Counted from the stretch's first letter, positions 1 to 8,032 are shown. The stretch is 35,170 nucleotides of DNA from a bacterium (GCA_039961635.1 JABRWB010000060.1:1-35170); one strand, 5' to 3'. Notes: generated by a model not told the origin, from the letters alone. Translations and numbers: made by a program.

Positions 1-79
1 TGCCGCAGCCAGCGAGGACAGCCACGAGAAGCAATGTCACCACCGCTCCCCATAACAACCATCGCATGCCACTTACCAT
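1..79 (-). CDS. Lipoprotein, N-terminal fragment (cut by window start)
   Basis: Only the first 26 codons are inside the window. They encode a short positive N-terminus, a hydrophobic stretch and a lipobox LAGC with the cysteine at residue 25. This is a type II signal peptide, so the product should be a lipid-anchored envelope protein. The ATG at 79 is chosen because a Shine-Dalgarno AAGGAG lies 9 nt before it (minus strand 94-89). An in-frame ATG at 67 is the alternative. Nothing of the mature protein is visible, so the function is unknown. The gene is divergent from selA. Confidence 0.7.
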   Translation of the reverse strand, partial: MVSGMRWLLWGAVVTLLLVAVLAGCG

Positions 80-135
80 CACCAATCACTCCTTGTAAAA
101 ATAAAATGATTTAATGACCATGCTTTGCCGGCCCA

Positions 136-161
136 AACAGAAGGCGCGCAAAGCTTCTGTT
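136..161. repeat. Inverted repeat, 8-bp arms
   Basis: AACAGAAG (136-143) and CTTCTGTT (154-161) are perfect reverse complements around a 10-nt loop. No T-run follows on either strand, so it is not a convincing terminator. Confidence 0.5.
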
Positions 162-234
162 GCGACGGAGCGCCAAGCAATAACGATAATCAGCGCCCGA
201 TCGTCCCAAGCAAACCCGCCACCACCAAACCTCG

Positions 235-260
235 GTAGGCAGGTATAATATCCTACCTAC
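235..260. repeat. Inverted repeat enclosing a TATAAT box
   Basis: GTAGGCAGG (235-243) pairs with CCTACCTAC (252-260) with one mismatch. The 8-nt loop TATAATAT contains a perfect -10 hexamer (244-249). Dyads laid over a promoter are typical of repressor operators, but no regulator gene is adjacent in the window. Confidence 0.5.
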
Positions 261-289
261 TTACTAGGAATTATATCGAGAAATTTAAA

Positions 290-318
290 AGGTTATTTCC
301 GACCGGATTTAATAACCT
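290..318. repeat. Inverted repeat, 8-bp arms with inner stem
   Basis: AGGTTATT (290-297) and AATAACCT (311-318) are perfect reverse complements. Inside them TCCG (298-301) faces CGGA (304-307), which could extend the hairpin. It lies about 70 bp upstream of the selA -10 box. Confidence 0.5.
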
Positions 319-381
319 ATATGCTTACGCCGGACACCGCCAAACAAACAACCGGGTTTGCAAATGCTTATCCTGATATCC

Positions 382-390
382 TGATATAAT
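382..390 (+). promoter_or_regulatory. Extended -10 promoter of selA
   Basis: TGaTATAAT is a perfect extended -10 element. Only 6 nt separate it from the GTG at 397, so transcription should begin at or next to the start codon, giving a leaderless mRNA. No good -35 is seen at 16-18 bp, as expected for an extended -10 promoter. Confidence 0.65.
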
Positions 391-396
391 GAGCGC

Positions 397-1869
397 GTGC
401 CAAATCCAGGCCCAGAAGACGATATTCAATATGGAAGCCGCTGCGAAGAACCCGAAAGCGTTTCTTCCGGCTTTTCAGGACTGGGCAGCGTGGACAGCTG
501 GCTTGGAGATCCACGGGTTTTGGCTTATCTTGAATGCGCGGATGGAGGCGTAGGAATAACCCTGCATCAGGCCAAGGAAGCGGTCAGAAAAGGCCTGGAA
601 GACGCCAGGAACGGCTCGAATCCCTCAGATTCCGACCTTCGGGATTACGCAACTTCGAAAATCGGCGCGCGGCTTGAAGAATACCGAAATTTGCAGTTAG
701 CGCGCGTAATCAACGCAACGGGAATAATTCTCCATACTAACCTCGGCAGGGCGCCGGTACACGCGGAACTTGCCCGGCTGGCGACCGATATCGCATCAGG
801 GTACGTGAATCTCGAATACGATCTAGCCTCCGGCGCAAGAAGCGGGAGACATGCGGGTTTGAACTCGATGCTTCGATCGCTATCCGGCGCCGAAGATGCA
901 TTGGTAGTAAATAACTGCGCTGCCGCACTGTATTTAATCCTCTCGGCGCTTGCAACAACCGGATCCGACAGAAAAGCCGCGTCAGGCTTGGAAGTGATCG
1001 TGAGCCGCGGAGAACTCGTGCAGATAGGAGGCGGATTCAGAATTCCTTCCATCCTTGCTGCAAGCGGCGCAGTATTGCGCGAAGTGGGAACCACAAACAT
1101 AACCACTCAACAGGATTATGCCGAGGCGGTTAACGAGCAAACCGCGATGATTTTGAAGGTTCATCCCTCAAATTTCAAGCAGTATGGATTTACGGAAAGC
1201 GTTCCCGCGGCCTCCCTCGTCCCGCTCGCCGCGCGAGCGGGAATTCCGCTGATCGAGGATCTTGGAAGCGCTTCGCTTGCTTCCGAGCGCGATATCGCGC
1301 GGGCGGGAATACTCTCCCCGCGCCCCGCGATTAGGGCCGGCGTGGATCTTGTGTGTTTTTCAGGGGACAAAGCACTCGGAGGGCCCCAAGCCGGAATAAT
1401 TTTGGGCAAAAGCCGCTTCATCGGAAAATTGCGCCGCCACCCCGTTATGCGGACGATGCGAGTGGATAAATGGACCGCCGCGCTGCTTTCAGCCGTTCTT
1501 TGGGCTTGCGGAAACAACAGGCTGGACCTGCTTCCCGTGTACGAGATGGCCACGCGTGACCCAAAAACGGACTTGTCCCGCGCAAAAAGAATTGCAAAAA
1601 AACTAAACGCAATGGGACTGAGGTGCGATGTGGTGGAACATCCGGCCTCGCTGGGAGGAGGAACTTCGCCCGGGGAATCAATCCCGTCCTACGCCATCTC
1701 CCCTTGCGCAAAAGATGTTTCAGCGCTTGAGCTGGCGTCACGGCTGCGAGCGGGGAAGCCGCCGGTGGTCGGAGTAATCAAAGAAGGCAAGTTACTCCTG
1801 AATATGAGAACAGTTTTTTTGGAGGACGACAACAAACTTTTTTCAGCCATTGCAGCTCTATTGGCTTGA
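397..1869 (+). CDS. selA: L-seryl-tRNA(Sec) selenium transferase SelA
   Basis: SelA is a PLP enzyme that converts seryl-tRNA(Sec) to selenocysteinyl-tRNA(Sec) with selenophosphate, in the cytoplasm. The 490-residue product matches the family along its length: INATGIILHTNLGRAP (residues 105-120), the GARSGRH region (146-152), and the PLP lysine context FSGDKALGGPQAG with Lys325. It is slightly longer than usual because the first ~27 residues, before the conserved SVDSWLGDPRV stretch, are an extra polar extension. The GTG start is fixed by the extended -10 box just upstream; an ATG at 389 is out of frame. No selB, selD or tRNA-Sec is visible nearby. A hairpin terminator follows at 1881-1906. 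Family assignment is firm; use of selenocysteine by the organism is inferred. Confidence 0.93.
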   Translation: MPNPGPEDDIQYGSRCEEPESVSSGFSGLGSVDSWLGDPRVLAYLECADGGVGITLHQAKEAVRKGLEDARNGSNPSDSDLRDYATSKIGARLEEYRNLQLARVINATGIILHTNLGRAPVHAELARLATDIASGYVNLEYDLASGARSGRHAGLNSMLRSLSGAEDALVVNNCAAALYLILSALATTGSDRKAASGLEVIVSRGELVQIGGGFRIPSILAASGAVLREVGTTNITTQQDYAEAVNEQTAMILKVHPSNFKQYGFTESVPAASLVPLAARAGIPLIEDLGSASLASERDIARAGILSPRPAIRAGVDLVCFSGDKALGGPQAGIILGKSRFIGKLRRHPVMRTMRVDKWTAALLSAVLWACGNNRLDLLPVYEMATRDPKTDLSRAKRIAKKLNAMGLRCDVVEHPASLGGGTSPGESIPSYAISPCAKDVSALELASRLRAGKPPVVGVIKEGKLLLNMRTVFLEDDNKLFSAIAALLA

Positions 1870-1873
1870 AAGC

Positions 1874-1906
1874 AAAAAAAAAACGCCGGCCATAAGGCCG
1901 GCGTTT
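1874..1906. terminator. Bidirectional Rho-independent terminator between selA and pilQ
   Basis: An 11-bp perfect stem (1881-1891 with 1896-1906) closes an ATAA loop. An A-run at 1874-1883 makes a long U-tract for minus-strand RNA, so it is a strong terminator for the pil operon. On the plus strand the stem is followed by a weaker T-rich stretch, so it probably also stops selA. Confidence 0.9.
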
Positions 1907-1929
1907 GCCGATTTTCAAAGCGAGCCCGA

Positions 1930-3942
1930 TTACTCCTCGATCACCGGCCTGACAATTACGATTATTTCGGTTTTTTCGCGGGTCCAAGTCTTGGTTTGGA
2001 ACAATTCACCGAACAGCGGAATCTTGGAAAGCAGCGGAACCCGCTTGAAGCTTTCCCTTTCGTTTTCGGAGATCATTCCGCCAAGTATAAACGTGTCACC
2101 GCTCTTGATCCGTACTGTGGTGGTTGCCTGGCGAGTAAGCGTGTCGGGGGCAACCGCGCCTTCCCCGATATCGATGAATCCTAGCAGGGTTGAAACCTGC
2201 GGATTCACCTCCATGGTTACTTCGCCGTCACGGTCAACGCGCGGCTTGAAGTTGAGCGTTATACCCACCGTCTTGAACTCGACGGTTGCGGGCGTGAAAG
2301 TCGAGCCTTGGCTCTGCGCCGGAGAAGAAATGTAGGGCACTTCCCGGCCCGCAAAGTAAATTGCCTGATTTCCGTCTATCGCCGCCATGTTCGGTTTCGC
2401 CAGCACCCTTCCGTCCCCGTCTTCGACAAGGTGATTTAGAGCTACCTGGAAAGAAATCGGATCGCGGACAATTGTTTGGAGCTTGAAGCTTTCAACCTGG
2501 CCCGCCACAAGCGAATCGGGAGGAACCGCTTCGCCGAACGTTGTAGTTATCTGGTTGGCTTCGCCCAGCAACTCCAAACCGAGCTTTCGCGAGCCGCTTT
2601 CTGTAATTTCGAGTATTTCGGTTTCGAGACGGACCTGCTTGGGCTTTTTGTCCAAGTCGGCGATCACCTGCGCAATACGCACCATCCGTTCCTCGGTTTC
2701 AGTAACGACGAGCATATTGCGCCTGGCCGTCGAAATGAGGGATTGTATGGGCTTGATGTTCTTGCTGAGCGCGATCCCCTCGACCTCGGTGCCTGTGGAA
2801 AGCGCCGTCGCGCCGTTCACCTTGAGGTACTCGATTTCGCCGTTGTAAACCTGGATTTGCTTTTCCCTGGCAAGCCCCATCTCGGTGAGCAGCAGCGCGA
2901 CGTTCGCGCCGTCCGCGTAGTCCAGCCAGAAGGTTTTGGTGATCAACCTTCCGAAGCTCTCTTCGAGCGTGTCCTTCGCGCCGATCACGATCGTGTTGTG
3001 CTCGACGACGTACGAGAGTCCGTTGCTTTTCGTTATCAAATCCAGTGCTTCGAACAGCGTGATGTTCCGCAGGGAAAGAGCGCTTATGCTCTTGCCGCTT
3101 ACAGCATCGCTGATTATCACGTTGTAATCCGTGGACGAAACAAGCAGCGCGATAACCTGGGCGAGCGGCATTTGGTCCACTTCAAGTTTGATGCGCTGCG
3201 AACCGTTGCCGCCGCCGCGGAACCCGTCCATATTGCCCTGCGAGCCGCCGGAGCCGAAAAGTTCCTCGTAAATGTTGCCGCTGGACTGGCTGTCAAGCAT
3301 TAACGGCGCGGATGGCAGCCCCGCGTCCACGACGAAAGAAGGAACGGACGGCGATAATTCCGCTTCGGAGGGCGACATCACGGCAGCCGGCAACGGCTCT
3401 TCCGCGGGCGAATCATCCGCGGGCGCCATGTCGGATGCGGGAACTTCCGTCAAGGGGTTTCCGCTGGAAAAGTCGCGCTCCTTGATTTTTTCGGATGGGG
3501 AAATCTCGGCAATCGATTCCGGAGTGGCAACACCGGTCGTTCCGTCCGTGTAAATCACGGCCTGCACCTCATCGAAACCGCTGTTCACGATGAAATCAAG
3601 CGGATTTGCGGACGGCCCGAGTCCGAAACGGACAACCGCACCTTTCTCGCTGTCCGCGAGACTGATGCTGTCAAGCCATTTTCTGTCGTTCGCACTGAGG
3701 GCGGATTGCTCGAATTCAAGGTCGGTGTAGTCCGCGCCTTTTAGCGTGACGGTCATAACTCTGGCTTCATCGTCGTATTTCAGAACCGGAATGACGCTGC
3801 CATCCACCGCTATGTGAACGATCAGCTTGTTGCCAAGTCTCTCGATTGATATGTCCGAAAGTTGTGCTGACTTCGCCGTCCAAGGCGCAACAGCCAACGC
3901 CATCAGAACTCCGAGAAAAATCGTTTTCAAACAGGTAAGCAT
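1930..3942 (-). CDS. pilQ: Type IV pilus secretin PilQ
   Basis: PilQ forms the outer-membrane ring through which the type IV pilus passes. The 670 residues show a signal peptide (about 1-26, ending TAKSA) and an AMIN-like domain (about 27-125) for peptidoglycan or envelope binding. A long Ser/Pro/Glu-rich linker follows (about 140-245), then a secretin/STN short domain (about 250-325) and an N1-type domain. The secretin core fills the C-terminus, with the motifs VLAKPNMAAIDG, VPYISS and RQATTTVRIKSGDTFILGG. The ATG at 3942 has an AAAGGAG Shine-Dalgarno 6 nt before it. It is the last gene of pilM-N-O-P-Q, 14 nt after pilP, and ends at the hairpin terminator. No pilB, pilT or pilC is in the window. 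Confidence 0.93.
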   Translation of the reverse strand: MLTCLKTIFLGVLMALAVAPWTAKSAQLSDISIERLGNKLIVHIAVDGSVIPVLKYDDEARVMTVTLKGADYTDLEFEQSALSANDRKWLDSISLADSEKGAVVRFGLGPSANPLDFIVNSGFDEVQAVIYTDGTTGVATPESIAEISPSEKIKERDFSSGNPLTEVPASDMAPADDSPAEEPLPAAVMSPSEAELSPSVPSFVVDAGLPSAPLMLDSQSSGNIYEELFGSGGSQGNMDGFRGGGNGSQRIKLEVDQMPLAQVIALLVSSTDYNVIISDAVSGKSISALSLRNITLFEALDLITKSNGLSYVVEHNTIVIGAKDTLEESFGRLITKTFWLDYADGANVALLLTEMGLAREKQIQVYNGEIEYLKVNGATALSTGTEVEGIALSKNIKPIQSLISTARRNMLVVTETEERMVRIAQVIADLDKKPKQVRLETEILEITESGSRKLGLELLGEANQITTTFGEAVPPDSLVAGQVESFKLQTIVRDPISFQVALNHLVEDGDGRVLAKPNMAAIDGNQAIYFAGREVPYISSPAQSQGSTFTPATVEFKTVGITLNFKPRVDRDGEVTMEVNPQVSTLLGFIDIGEGAVAPDTLTRQATTTVRIKSGDTFILGGMISENERESFKRVPLLSKIPLFGELFQTKTWTREKTEIIVIVRPVIEE

Positions 3943-3956
3943 TTCGGGCTCCTTTG

Positions 3957-4955
3957 TTACGCGGAAATACCGCGTTCACCTTCGCCTTCCGAAGTAATGG
4001 CCGGTGTTCTATTGATGATCAGGTCTAAAGCAAAAACCTTGCCTGTGCGCGTGTCGAGAACGTCAACGCCATCCTCCGAGATCGAATTGACTTTGTACCT
4101 TCCTTCCATCACTTGATTGGCCCTAACACGGACAACCTTGCGGTTGCCCTCCGGGCCAATTTCAAGAAGCGCGCTCGCACCGCCCTTTTCACTGATTGCG
4201 ATTCCTTTAAGTACGACCGGGCCGTCCATTATCCAAAGCGTGTTTTCATCAGGCGGCCCTTTAGGCACATCCGGAACGTTTTCCTCGCCTTTTCCGCCAA
4301 ACGAGGGCGGAGTGCCCCAGGTGGGCGGCCAGCCCGGAGACGAATCGCCGCCCGGCAAGGTTATGCCGCTCCAAGGGGAAGTGAATATTCCACCGCCGGG
4401 CGTTGACGACTCGCCGGGCGAAGCCGAAGAAGCGGGCGAGCTTTCCTGCTCCTTCAAAAGCGGAGTGAATGGATTTTTGAATTGAAGGGGTACGGGCGGG
4501 ACTTCCACGCTGGTGAAATACGCTCCGCCGGCAAATCCCTTGTCCGTTTCCTTGGCGAGTGTCGATTCGGAAAAAGTCCTCGTATTGATGGTCGCATCCG
4601 CCAGATCGCCGATCCGTTTGGACTTGGCTGAAAAGTACTCTGCGGGATCGATCTCCGCGAACGGCGGAAGCACCACCGGCTTGAAAGGATTGTATGAAAT
4701 CTGGCTCTGACGAGCTGTGGTTTTGCCTGCGGCGGGCTCGGCGCCGGAATTTGCGGCCGATGCGCCGCCCGCAGAATCGGCATTCGCTACCCCGTTGGTT
4801 TCGACGGTCTTGGGTTTGCCGCCCTTGCCCTTATCAGCGGACTTGCCGCCTTGCATAGGCATCCAAACCTTCCAATAAAAGACGCCGATCATCACTAAAA
4901 GCAGAAATACGGCAAGTATGGTCTTGCCGGCTTCGCCGCCTTTTTTCTGCTCCAT
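3957..4955 (-). CDS. pilP: PilP-like inner-membrane pilus assembly protein
   Basis: This 332-residue protein has one N-terminal membrane helix (about 12-34, ILAVFLLLVMIGVFYW). A long Gly/Pro/Ser-rich linker follows, then a small C-terminal beta domain (LWIMDGPVVLKGIAIS ... VDVLDTRTGKVFAL). That layout resembles PilP and GspC homology domains, which link the PilN/PilO platform to the secretin. True PilP is usually a lipoprotein of about 170-180 residues; here the anchor is a transmembrane helix and the linker is much longer, so the name rests on fold pattern and position. The ATG at 4955 follows a strong GGAGGTGAT site and overlaps the pilO stop as TAATG. An in-frame upstream start at 4991 lacks such support. 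Confidence 0.7.
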   Translation of the reverse strand: MEQKKGGEAGKTILAVFLLLVMIGVFYWKVWMPMQGGKSADKGKGGKPKTVETNGVANADSAGGASAANSGAEPAAGKTTARQSQISYNPFKPVVLPPFAEIDPAEYFSAKSKRIGDLADATINTRTFSESTLAKETDKGFAGGAYFTSVEVPPVPLQFKNPFTPLLKEQESSPASSASPGESSTPGGGIFTSPWSGITLPGGDSSPGWPPTWGTPPSFGGKGEENVPDVPKGPPDENTLWIMDGPVVLKGIAISEKGGASALLEIGPEGNRKVVRVRANQVMEGRYKVNSISEDGVDVLDTRTGKVFALDLIINRTPAITSEGEGERGISA

Positions 4956-5980
4956 TAGATCACCTCCCGACGCGAATCGGCCAAAAGCCAATACTCCGCG
5001 GGAAATTCACAGCCCCGACGAACCTGCTCATTGCGGGAATAGGCGGTTTCAGTTACCTTGCCGCCCTTTCCGGACGATGCGCTTCCACCAGATGTTTCGC
5101 CGGAATCAATTTTACCCTCGCCGGATGAATCCTTGCCATCATCGGCCGGCTTTTTTTCGGTTTCGCCTTCGGCTGGTTTGGCCGAATCGCCGCCGCTATC
5201 ACCGGCCGCAGGCTCGGATTGTTCTTCCGAAGAAGATTCGCCCGCTCCGGCAGTGGTTTCCTTTTCAGGCTCCTTCTCCAAATACTCCTCTCCCAGACCT
5301 TCCCTTTCAACCATTTGCTCAAAGGCTGTGCCGGAGGGCGGCGCGGGCGCGAGTTCGCCGGCGTAATAGTAAAACCGGCCTTCAAGTACAATCGCGAGGC
5401 CCGTTACATCCCCAATAAGTGGCATATCCTCCGGAATGGAAACCTTATATACTTCGTAAAATCTGTTGGATCGCTTGATATCGTCCAGGAAATCAAGGAT
5501 ATTCGGGAAAGGCCCGGTCACCCGCATTTTCGCGTCCAGCATACGAACCGCCCGCAAAAGCGTTTCATCAAGCTTTTTTTCCTCGGCGGTCTTTTTTTCC
5601 TTTGATTTTTTCGCAAGCGGAATGGGCGCGGGCTCCGCCAGCGTCAGTGCCTCCACGTGGAGCCCGTGAAGCTTGGCGAGATAATGCATGAACTCGACGA
5701 TTTTTGTTTCTTGGTCTTCGGCGGGCACCAAGGATTCGACCGTTTCTTTTTCCTTCTTAAGTACGTCGGCGTACTTCCTGAATGTGGCAAGCTCGGTTGC
5801 CTTCCTGTTCGCTTCACGTCGTTCGAGTTCGAGATCCTTCAGGCTGGATTCGAGCTTGGATATTTTTCCGCGCGAAGGTACAAGATAGACCCCGATAAAG
5901 AGGCCCACCAGGAGCACAACGATAAGAATGGTGAAGAAAAACTTCCCCTTAGTGCTTTTTAAATCAAAGATGTCTGCCAT
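4955..5980 (-). CDS. pilO: Type IV pilus inner-membrane protein PilO, acidic C-terminal extension
   Basis: PilO pairs with PilN in the periplasmic alignment complex of the type IV pilus. The 341-residue protein has a short cytoplasmic N-terminus, one membrane helix (about 14-33) and a coiled coil (about 36-85). A ferredoxin-like PilO domain follows to about residue 215, including the typical VTGPFPNILDFLDDIKRSNR region. Residues about 225-310 are a low-complexity Glu/Ser/Gly/Lys-rich tail not found in ordinary PilO. The gene is 26 nt after pilN and shares bases with the pilP start. Confidence 0.85.
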   Translation of the reverse strand: MADIFDLKSTKGKFFFTILIVVLLVGLFIGVYLVPSRGKISKLESSLKDLELERREANRKATELATFRKYADVLKKEKETVESLVPAEDQETKIVEFMHYLAKLHGLHVEALTLAEPAPIPLAKKSKEKKTAEEKKLDETLLRAVRMLDAKMRVTGPFPNILDFLDDIKRSNRFYEVYKVSIPEDMPLIGDVTGLAIVLEGRFYYYAGELAPAPPSGTAFEQMVEREGLGEEYLEKEPEKETTAGAGESSSEEQSEPAAGDSGGDSAKPAEGETEKKPADDGKDSSGEGKIDSGETSGGSASSGKGGKVTETAYSRNEQVRRGCEFPAEYWLLADSRREVI

Positions 5981-6006
5981 GGCCCTTTCCCGAAGGGAGC
6001 CGACTT

Positions 6007-6693
6007 TTAAGTGGCTCCGGGTTTGGCGGCGGCATCGTTTCCTGCGGGTTTATTGGCGGAGCCGCCCTTGGCGGGCTCGCTTTCTTCCTTTTGCGGCTCG
6101 GGCGGAATATAGTCGCGCCTGGATTCCACCTGTACCGAAATTTGAAAATCCTGTACCGGCAAATCGTTGATGAACGAAAGCTGGGAACTGGAGTATTTCA
6201 CATCCCGGAACATCGGCGTAGCCTCAATGTTTGCCATGAAGTGCGAAACCGGCAAAATCGATTCCGAGTTGGTTCTTCCCAAAATCGTTATCTTTCCGGC
6301 GTTCTTTTTTTCTTTATCGGTTTCAGACCTAAGCTCGTAAAGCCAGACGTCATCCGGCACCAGTGGAGAAATACCCCGAATAAACTCCGGCCAGTCAACG
6401 AATCCGTTCTGAAGGTAATTGAACATGGCCTTCTTTTTTTCGACCTTGGCGATCTCGCCCGAAATACGGTCGTATTCCTTCACGGACGGCGCAAGTGACG
6501 CAATCTCCTGCTTGGTGACGTCAATTTTAACCGTCAGGCTGTGGATTTGCGACTGCGTCAAAAGCAGCGTAACAATTACGAACAGAACCGCCAGCCCTAC
6601 AACCAGCCCGAAGAAGATTGGAAAAATCGTAACCGTCGGCGCCGGCCTGAACTCTGGCGGAAGCAGGTTGAGCCTGATATTTCTAATGCTCAT
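6007..6693 (-). CDS. pilN: Type IV pilus assembly protein PilN
   Basis: PilN binds cytoplasmic PilM through its N-terminal peptide and pairs with PilO in the periplasm. The 228-residue protein starts with the conserved INLLP-like motif (IRLNLLPPEFR, residues 6-16), which docks on PilM. One membrane helix (about 22-46), a coiled coil (about 50-85) and the ferredoxin-like domain follow, and the last ~30 residues are Pro/Lys/Ala-rich. Its ATG overlaps the pilM stop as ATGA, so translation is probably coupled. Confidence 0.9.
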   Translation of the reverse strand: MSIRNIRLNLLPPEFRPAPTVTIFPIFFGLVVGLAVLFVIVTLLLTQSQIHSLTVKIDVTKQEIASLAPSVKEYDRISGEIAKVEKKKAMFNYLQNGFVDWPEFIRGISPLVPDDVWLYELRSETDKEKKNAGKITILGRTNSESILPVSHFMANIEATPMFRDVKYSSSQLSFINDLPVQDFQISVQVESRRDYIPPEPQKEESEPAKGGSANKPAGNDAAAKPGAT

Positions 6694-7778
6694 TCACCGA
6701 GCCCCTCCAAGGCGAGACCAAAGGCGGCGCAATAATCTGATGGAGATTGGCAAACCTCATTCGGCTGGACGTTCGTCAGTACAGGATGATCGTATCCGAA
6801 AGGATTCGCTTTTAAAACAGGCATTCTGAGCTTGTCTGACAGCAGCTCGCTCAAATTCTTGGGCCAAATACCGAATCCGGCCAAGATAATTTTGCCGATA
6901 TGAATGTCGCTCCGCTGCTCCTGCGATTTGCAAAAATGAACGGTGCGCTCTATGTCTTCGGCGACTTCGCCGATAATCTGGGAAACGTAAATCTCGTTGT
7001 CCGGCGCGACCTCCAGCGACTCGATTTCCGCCGGATCCAGCTCCTGCCCCTCTTCCATTCGCATCGCTTCCTGGAAGACTTGCTGGATATGGGAGCCGCC
7101 GATCTTGATGTTGCGAATGAACTTGAGGTTTCCGTCTTCCAGAATTATCACGTCGCTTGAATATTGCCCCATAAAAACCACTATATTGCCGCCATCGTAA
7201 AGCAGGTCGCTCTTGTACTCCAGGGACTTTATAGTGGAGAATGGAGCAAGATTCAGACCGTGAACTTCCAGCCTGGCGTTCATCAGCGTTTCGAGATACG
7301 GATTGATCGTGTTTCTCGGAATCGCCACTATCAGAACTTCCAGCTTTGGCTTTCCATCTTCCTGATATTCCCTAAGAATCGAGTAATCTATGAGTTTTTC
7401 ACCGGATTCGTCCGTGGCGAACTGCTCGACCTCGTACTGGATGCTGTTGCGCAGGTCGTCTTCGGGCATTTCGGGAAACGGGAGAATCCGGATGACGGCA
7501 TGCCGCGACGGCGTGCATGCAACAACTGATCGCGTTTTTATTTCGGAGCTTTCGAGGAAATTGGATATCTCCCTTGCGACCGCGAAGCTGTCAAAGCTTT
7601 CCGGATCGCCGGTCTCCTGCTTCGGGTAGTACACGGTTCCGATCATCGTAAGGCCGATGCCGCCCTTGTCGCGCGCGAGACCGACCAGTCGTGCGGACTG
7701 GGTACCGAAATCGACGCCAATCACTTCCTTTAAATGCGGAAGCCGCGCCTTCCCCTTCTTCTTCGCTGAAAGTGCCAT
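6690..7778 (-). CDS. pilM: Type IV pilus assembly ATPase-fold protein PilM
   Basis: PilM is a cytoplasmic actin/FtsA-like protein that binds nucleotide and recruits PilN. The 362-residue product shows the phosphate-1 motif VIGVDFGTQSARLVGL near residue 20, a second phosphate-binding region (NIVVFMGQYSSDVIIL), and the adenosine motif ILAGFGIWPKNL near the end. The reading frame stays open to 7835, but the ATG at 7778 is chosen because a near-consensus promoter (7820-7792) ends 13 nt before it; starts further upstream would lie inside or ahead of that promoter. It is the first gene of the pilMNOPQ operon. Confidence 0.92.
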   Translation of the reverse strand: MALSAKKKGKARLPHLKEVIGVDFGTQSARLVGLARDKGGIGLTMIGTVYYPKQETGDPESFDSFAVAREISNFLESSEIKTRSVVACTPSRHAVIRILPFPEMPEDDLRNSIQYEVEQFATDESGEKLIDYSILREYQEDGKPKLEVLIVAIPRNTINPYLETLMNARLEVHGLNLAPFSTIKSLEYKSDLLYDGGNIVVFMGQYSSDVIILEDGNLKFIRNIKIGGSHIQQVFQEAMRMEEGQELDPAEIESLEVAPDNEIYVSQIIGEVAEDIERTVHFCKSQEQRSDIHIGKIILAGFGIWPKNLSELLSDKLRMPVLKANPFGYDHPVLTNVQPNEVCQSPSDYCAAFGLALEGLGE

Positions 7779-7791
7779 TTGAGGCACGGCT

Positions 7792-7820
7792 ATTCTAGGC
7801 GCGTCGAAGGAGTTTGTCAA
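7792..7820 (-). promoter_or_regulatory. Promoter of the pilMNOPQ operon
   Basis: The minus strand carries TTGACA (7820-7815), a 17-bp spacer and TAGAAT (7797-7792), a near-perfect sigma-70 type promoter. The predicted start site is about 6 nt upstream of the pilM ATG, leaving almost no 5' leader and no room for a Shine-Dalgarno site. Confidence 0.85.
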
Positions 7821-7891
7821 GCTTTTCCACAACAATTCACATCACACAAATATTTAGATACGCTATTTCACATTACAGTGAAGGTTGAAAT

Positions 7892-7922
7892 TTGAGCTTT
7901 GTAGGATTTGTTCTTTTATAAT
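7892..7922 (+). promoter_or_regulatory. Orphan plus-strand promoter
   Basis: TTGAGC (7892-7897), a 19-bp spacer and a perfect TATAAT (7917-7922). No plus-strand gene follows. The next plus-strand signal is the terminator-like hairpin at 8013-8032. Confidence 0.45.
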
Positions 7923-7928
7923 CTGGGC

Positions 7929-8032
7929 AAAACAAAAGATAGGCATTCCGAAATTCTTGTTTAAATATAGCCGTTAATTCAATCTGATTTTTGCCTCAAT
8001 CCTGTTTCTCGATCGCGTCTTCGCGGATTTTT
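7929..8032 (+). ncRNA. Candidate small RNA, about 100 nt
   Basis: This stretch lies between an orphan promoter (TATAAT 7917-7922) and a hairpin with a T-run (8013-8032) in the A+T-rich gap between pilM and the glycosyltransferase gene. No open frame with a ribosome site is seen. GGCAAAA (7926-7932), at the predicted 5' end, is complementary to TTTTGCC (7989-7995), so the 5' end could fold back. It matches no RNA family I recognise. The call is an inference from promoter, terminator and pairing only. Confidence 0.3.
8013..8032 (+). terminator. Terminator-like hairpin with T-run
   Basis: TCGCG (8013-8017) pairs with CGCGG (8022-8026), including one G-U pair, around a TCTT loop. TTTTT (8028-8032) follows after one base. 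The stem is short but the form is that of a Rho-independent terminator on the plus strand. Confidence 0.4.

Larger units (their letters stand above)
80..396. other. Intergenic region with three inverted repeats
   Basis: No gene is seen in these 317 bases, which separate the lipoprotein gene from selA. They contain three inverted repeats (136-161, 235-260, 290-318). A plus-strand TATAAT (244-249) lies in the loop of the second repeat, and a minus-strand TATAAT (275-270) could serve the lipoprotein gene. The selA -10 box is at 385-390. The density of dyads suggests regulatory DNA or structured leader RNA. Confidence 0.5.

Noticed and set aside
136-161. Hairpin as a terminator
   Set aside because: No T-run follows on either strand.
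601-640. CTCGAATCCC-like string resembling a tRNA T-loop
   Set aside because: It lies inside selA with no cloverleaf partner arms or CCA end.
2476-3303. Plus-strand open frame opposite pilQ
   Set aside because: Composition is Arg/Ala-rich shadow sequence; the secretin on the other strand explains the region.
4240-4450. Pro/Gly-rich block in the PilP-like protein as collagen-like or foreign sequence
   Set aside because: No regular Gly-x-y repeat; it is a flexible linker typical of envelope-spanning proteins.
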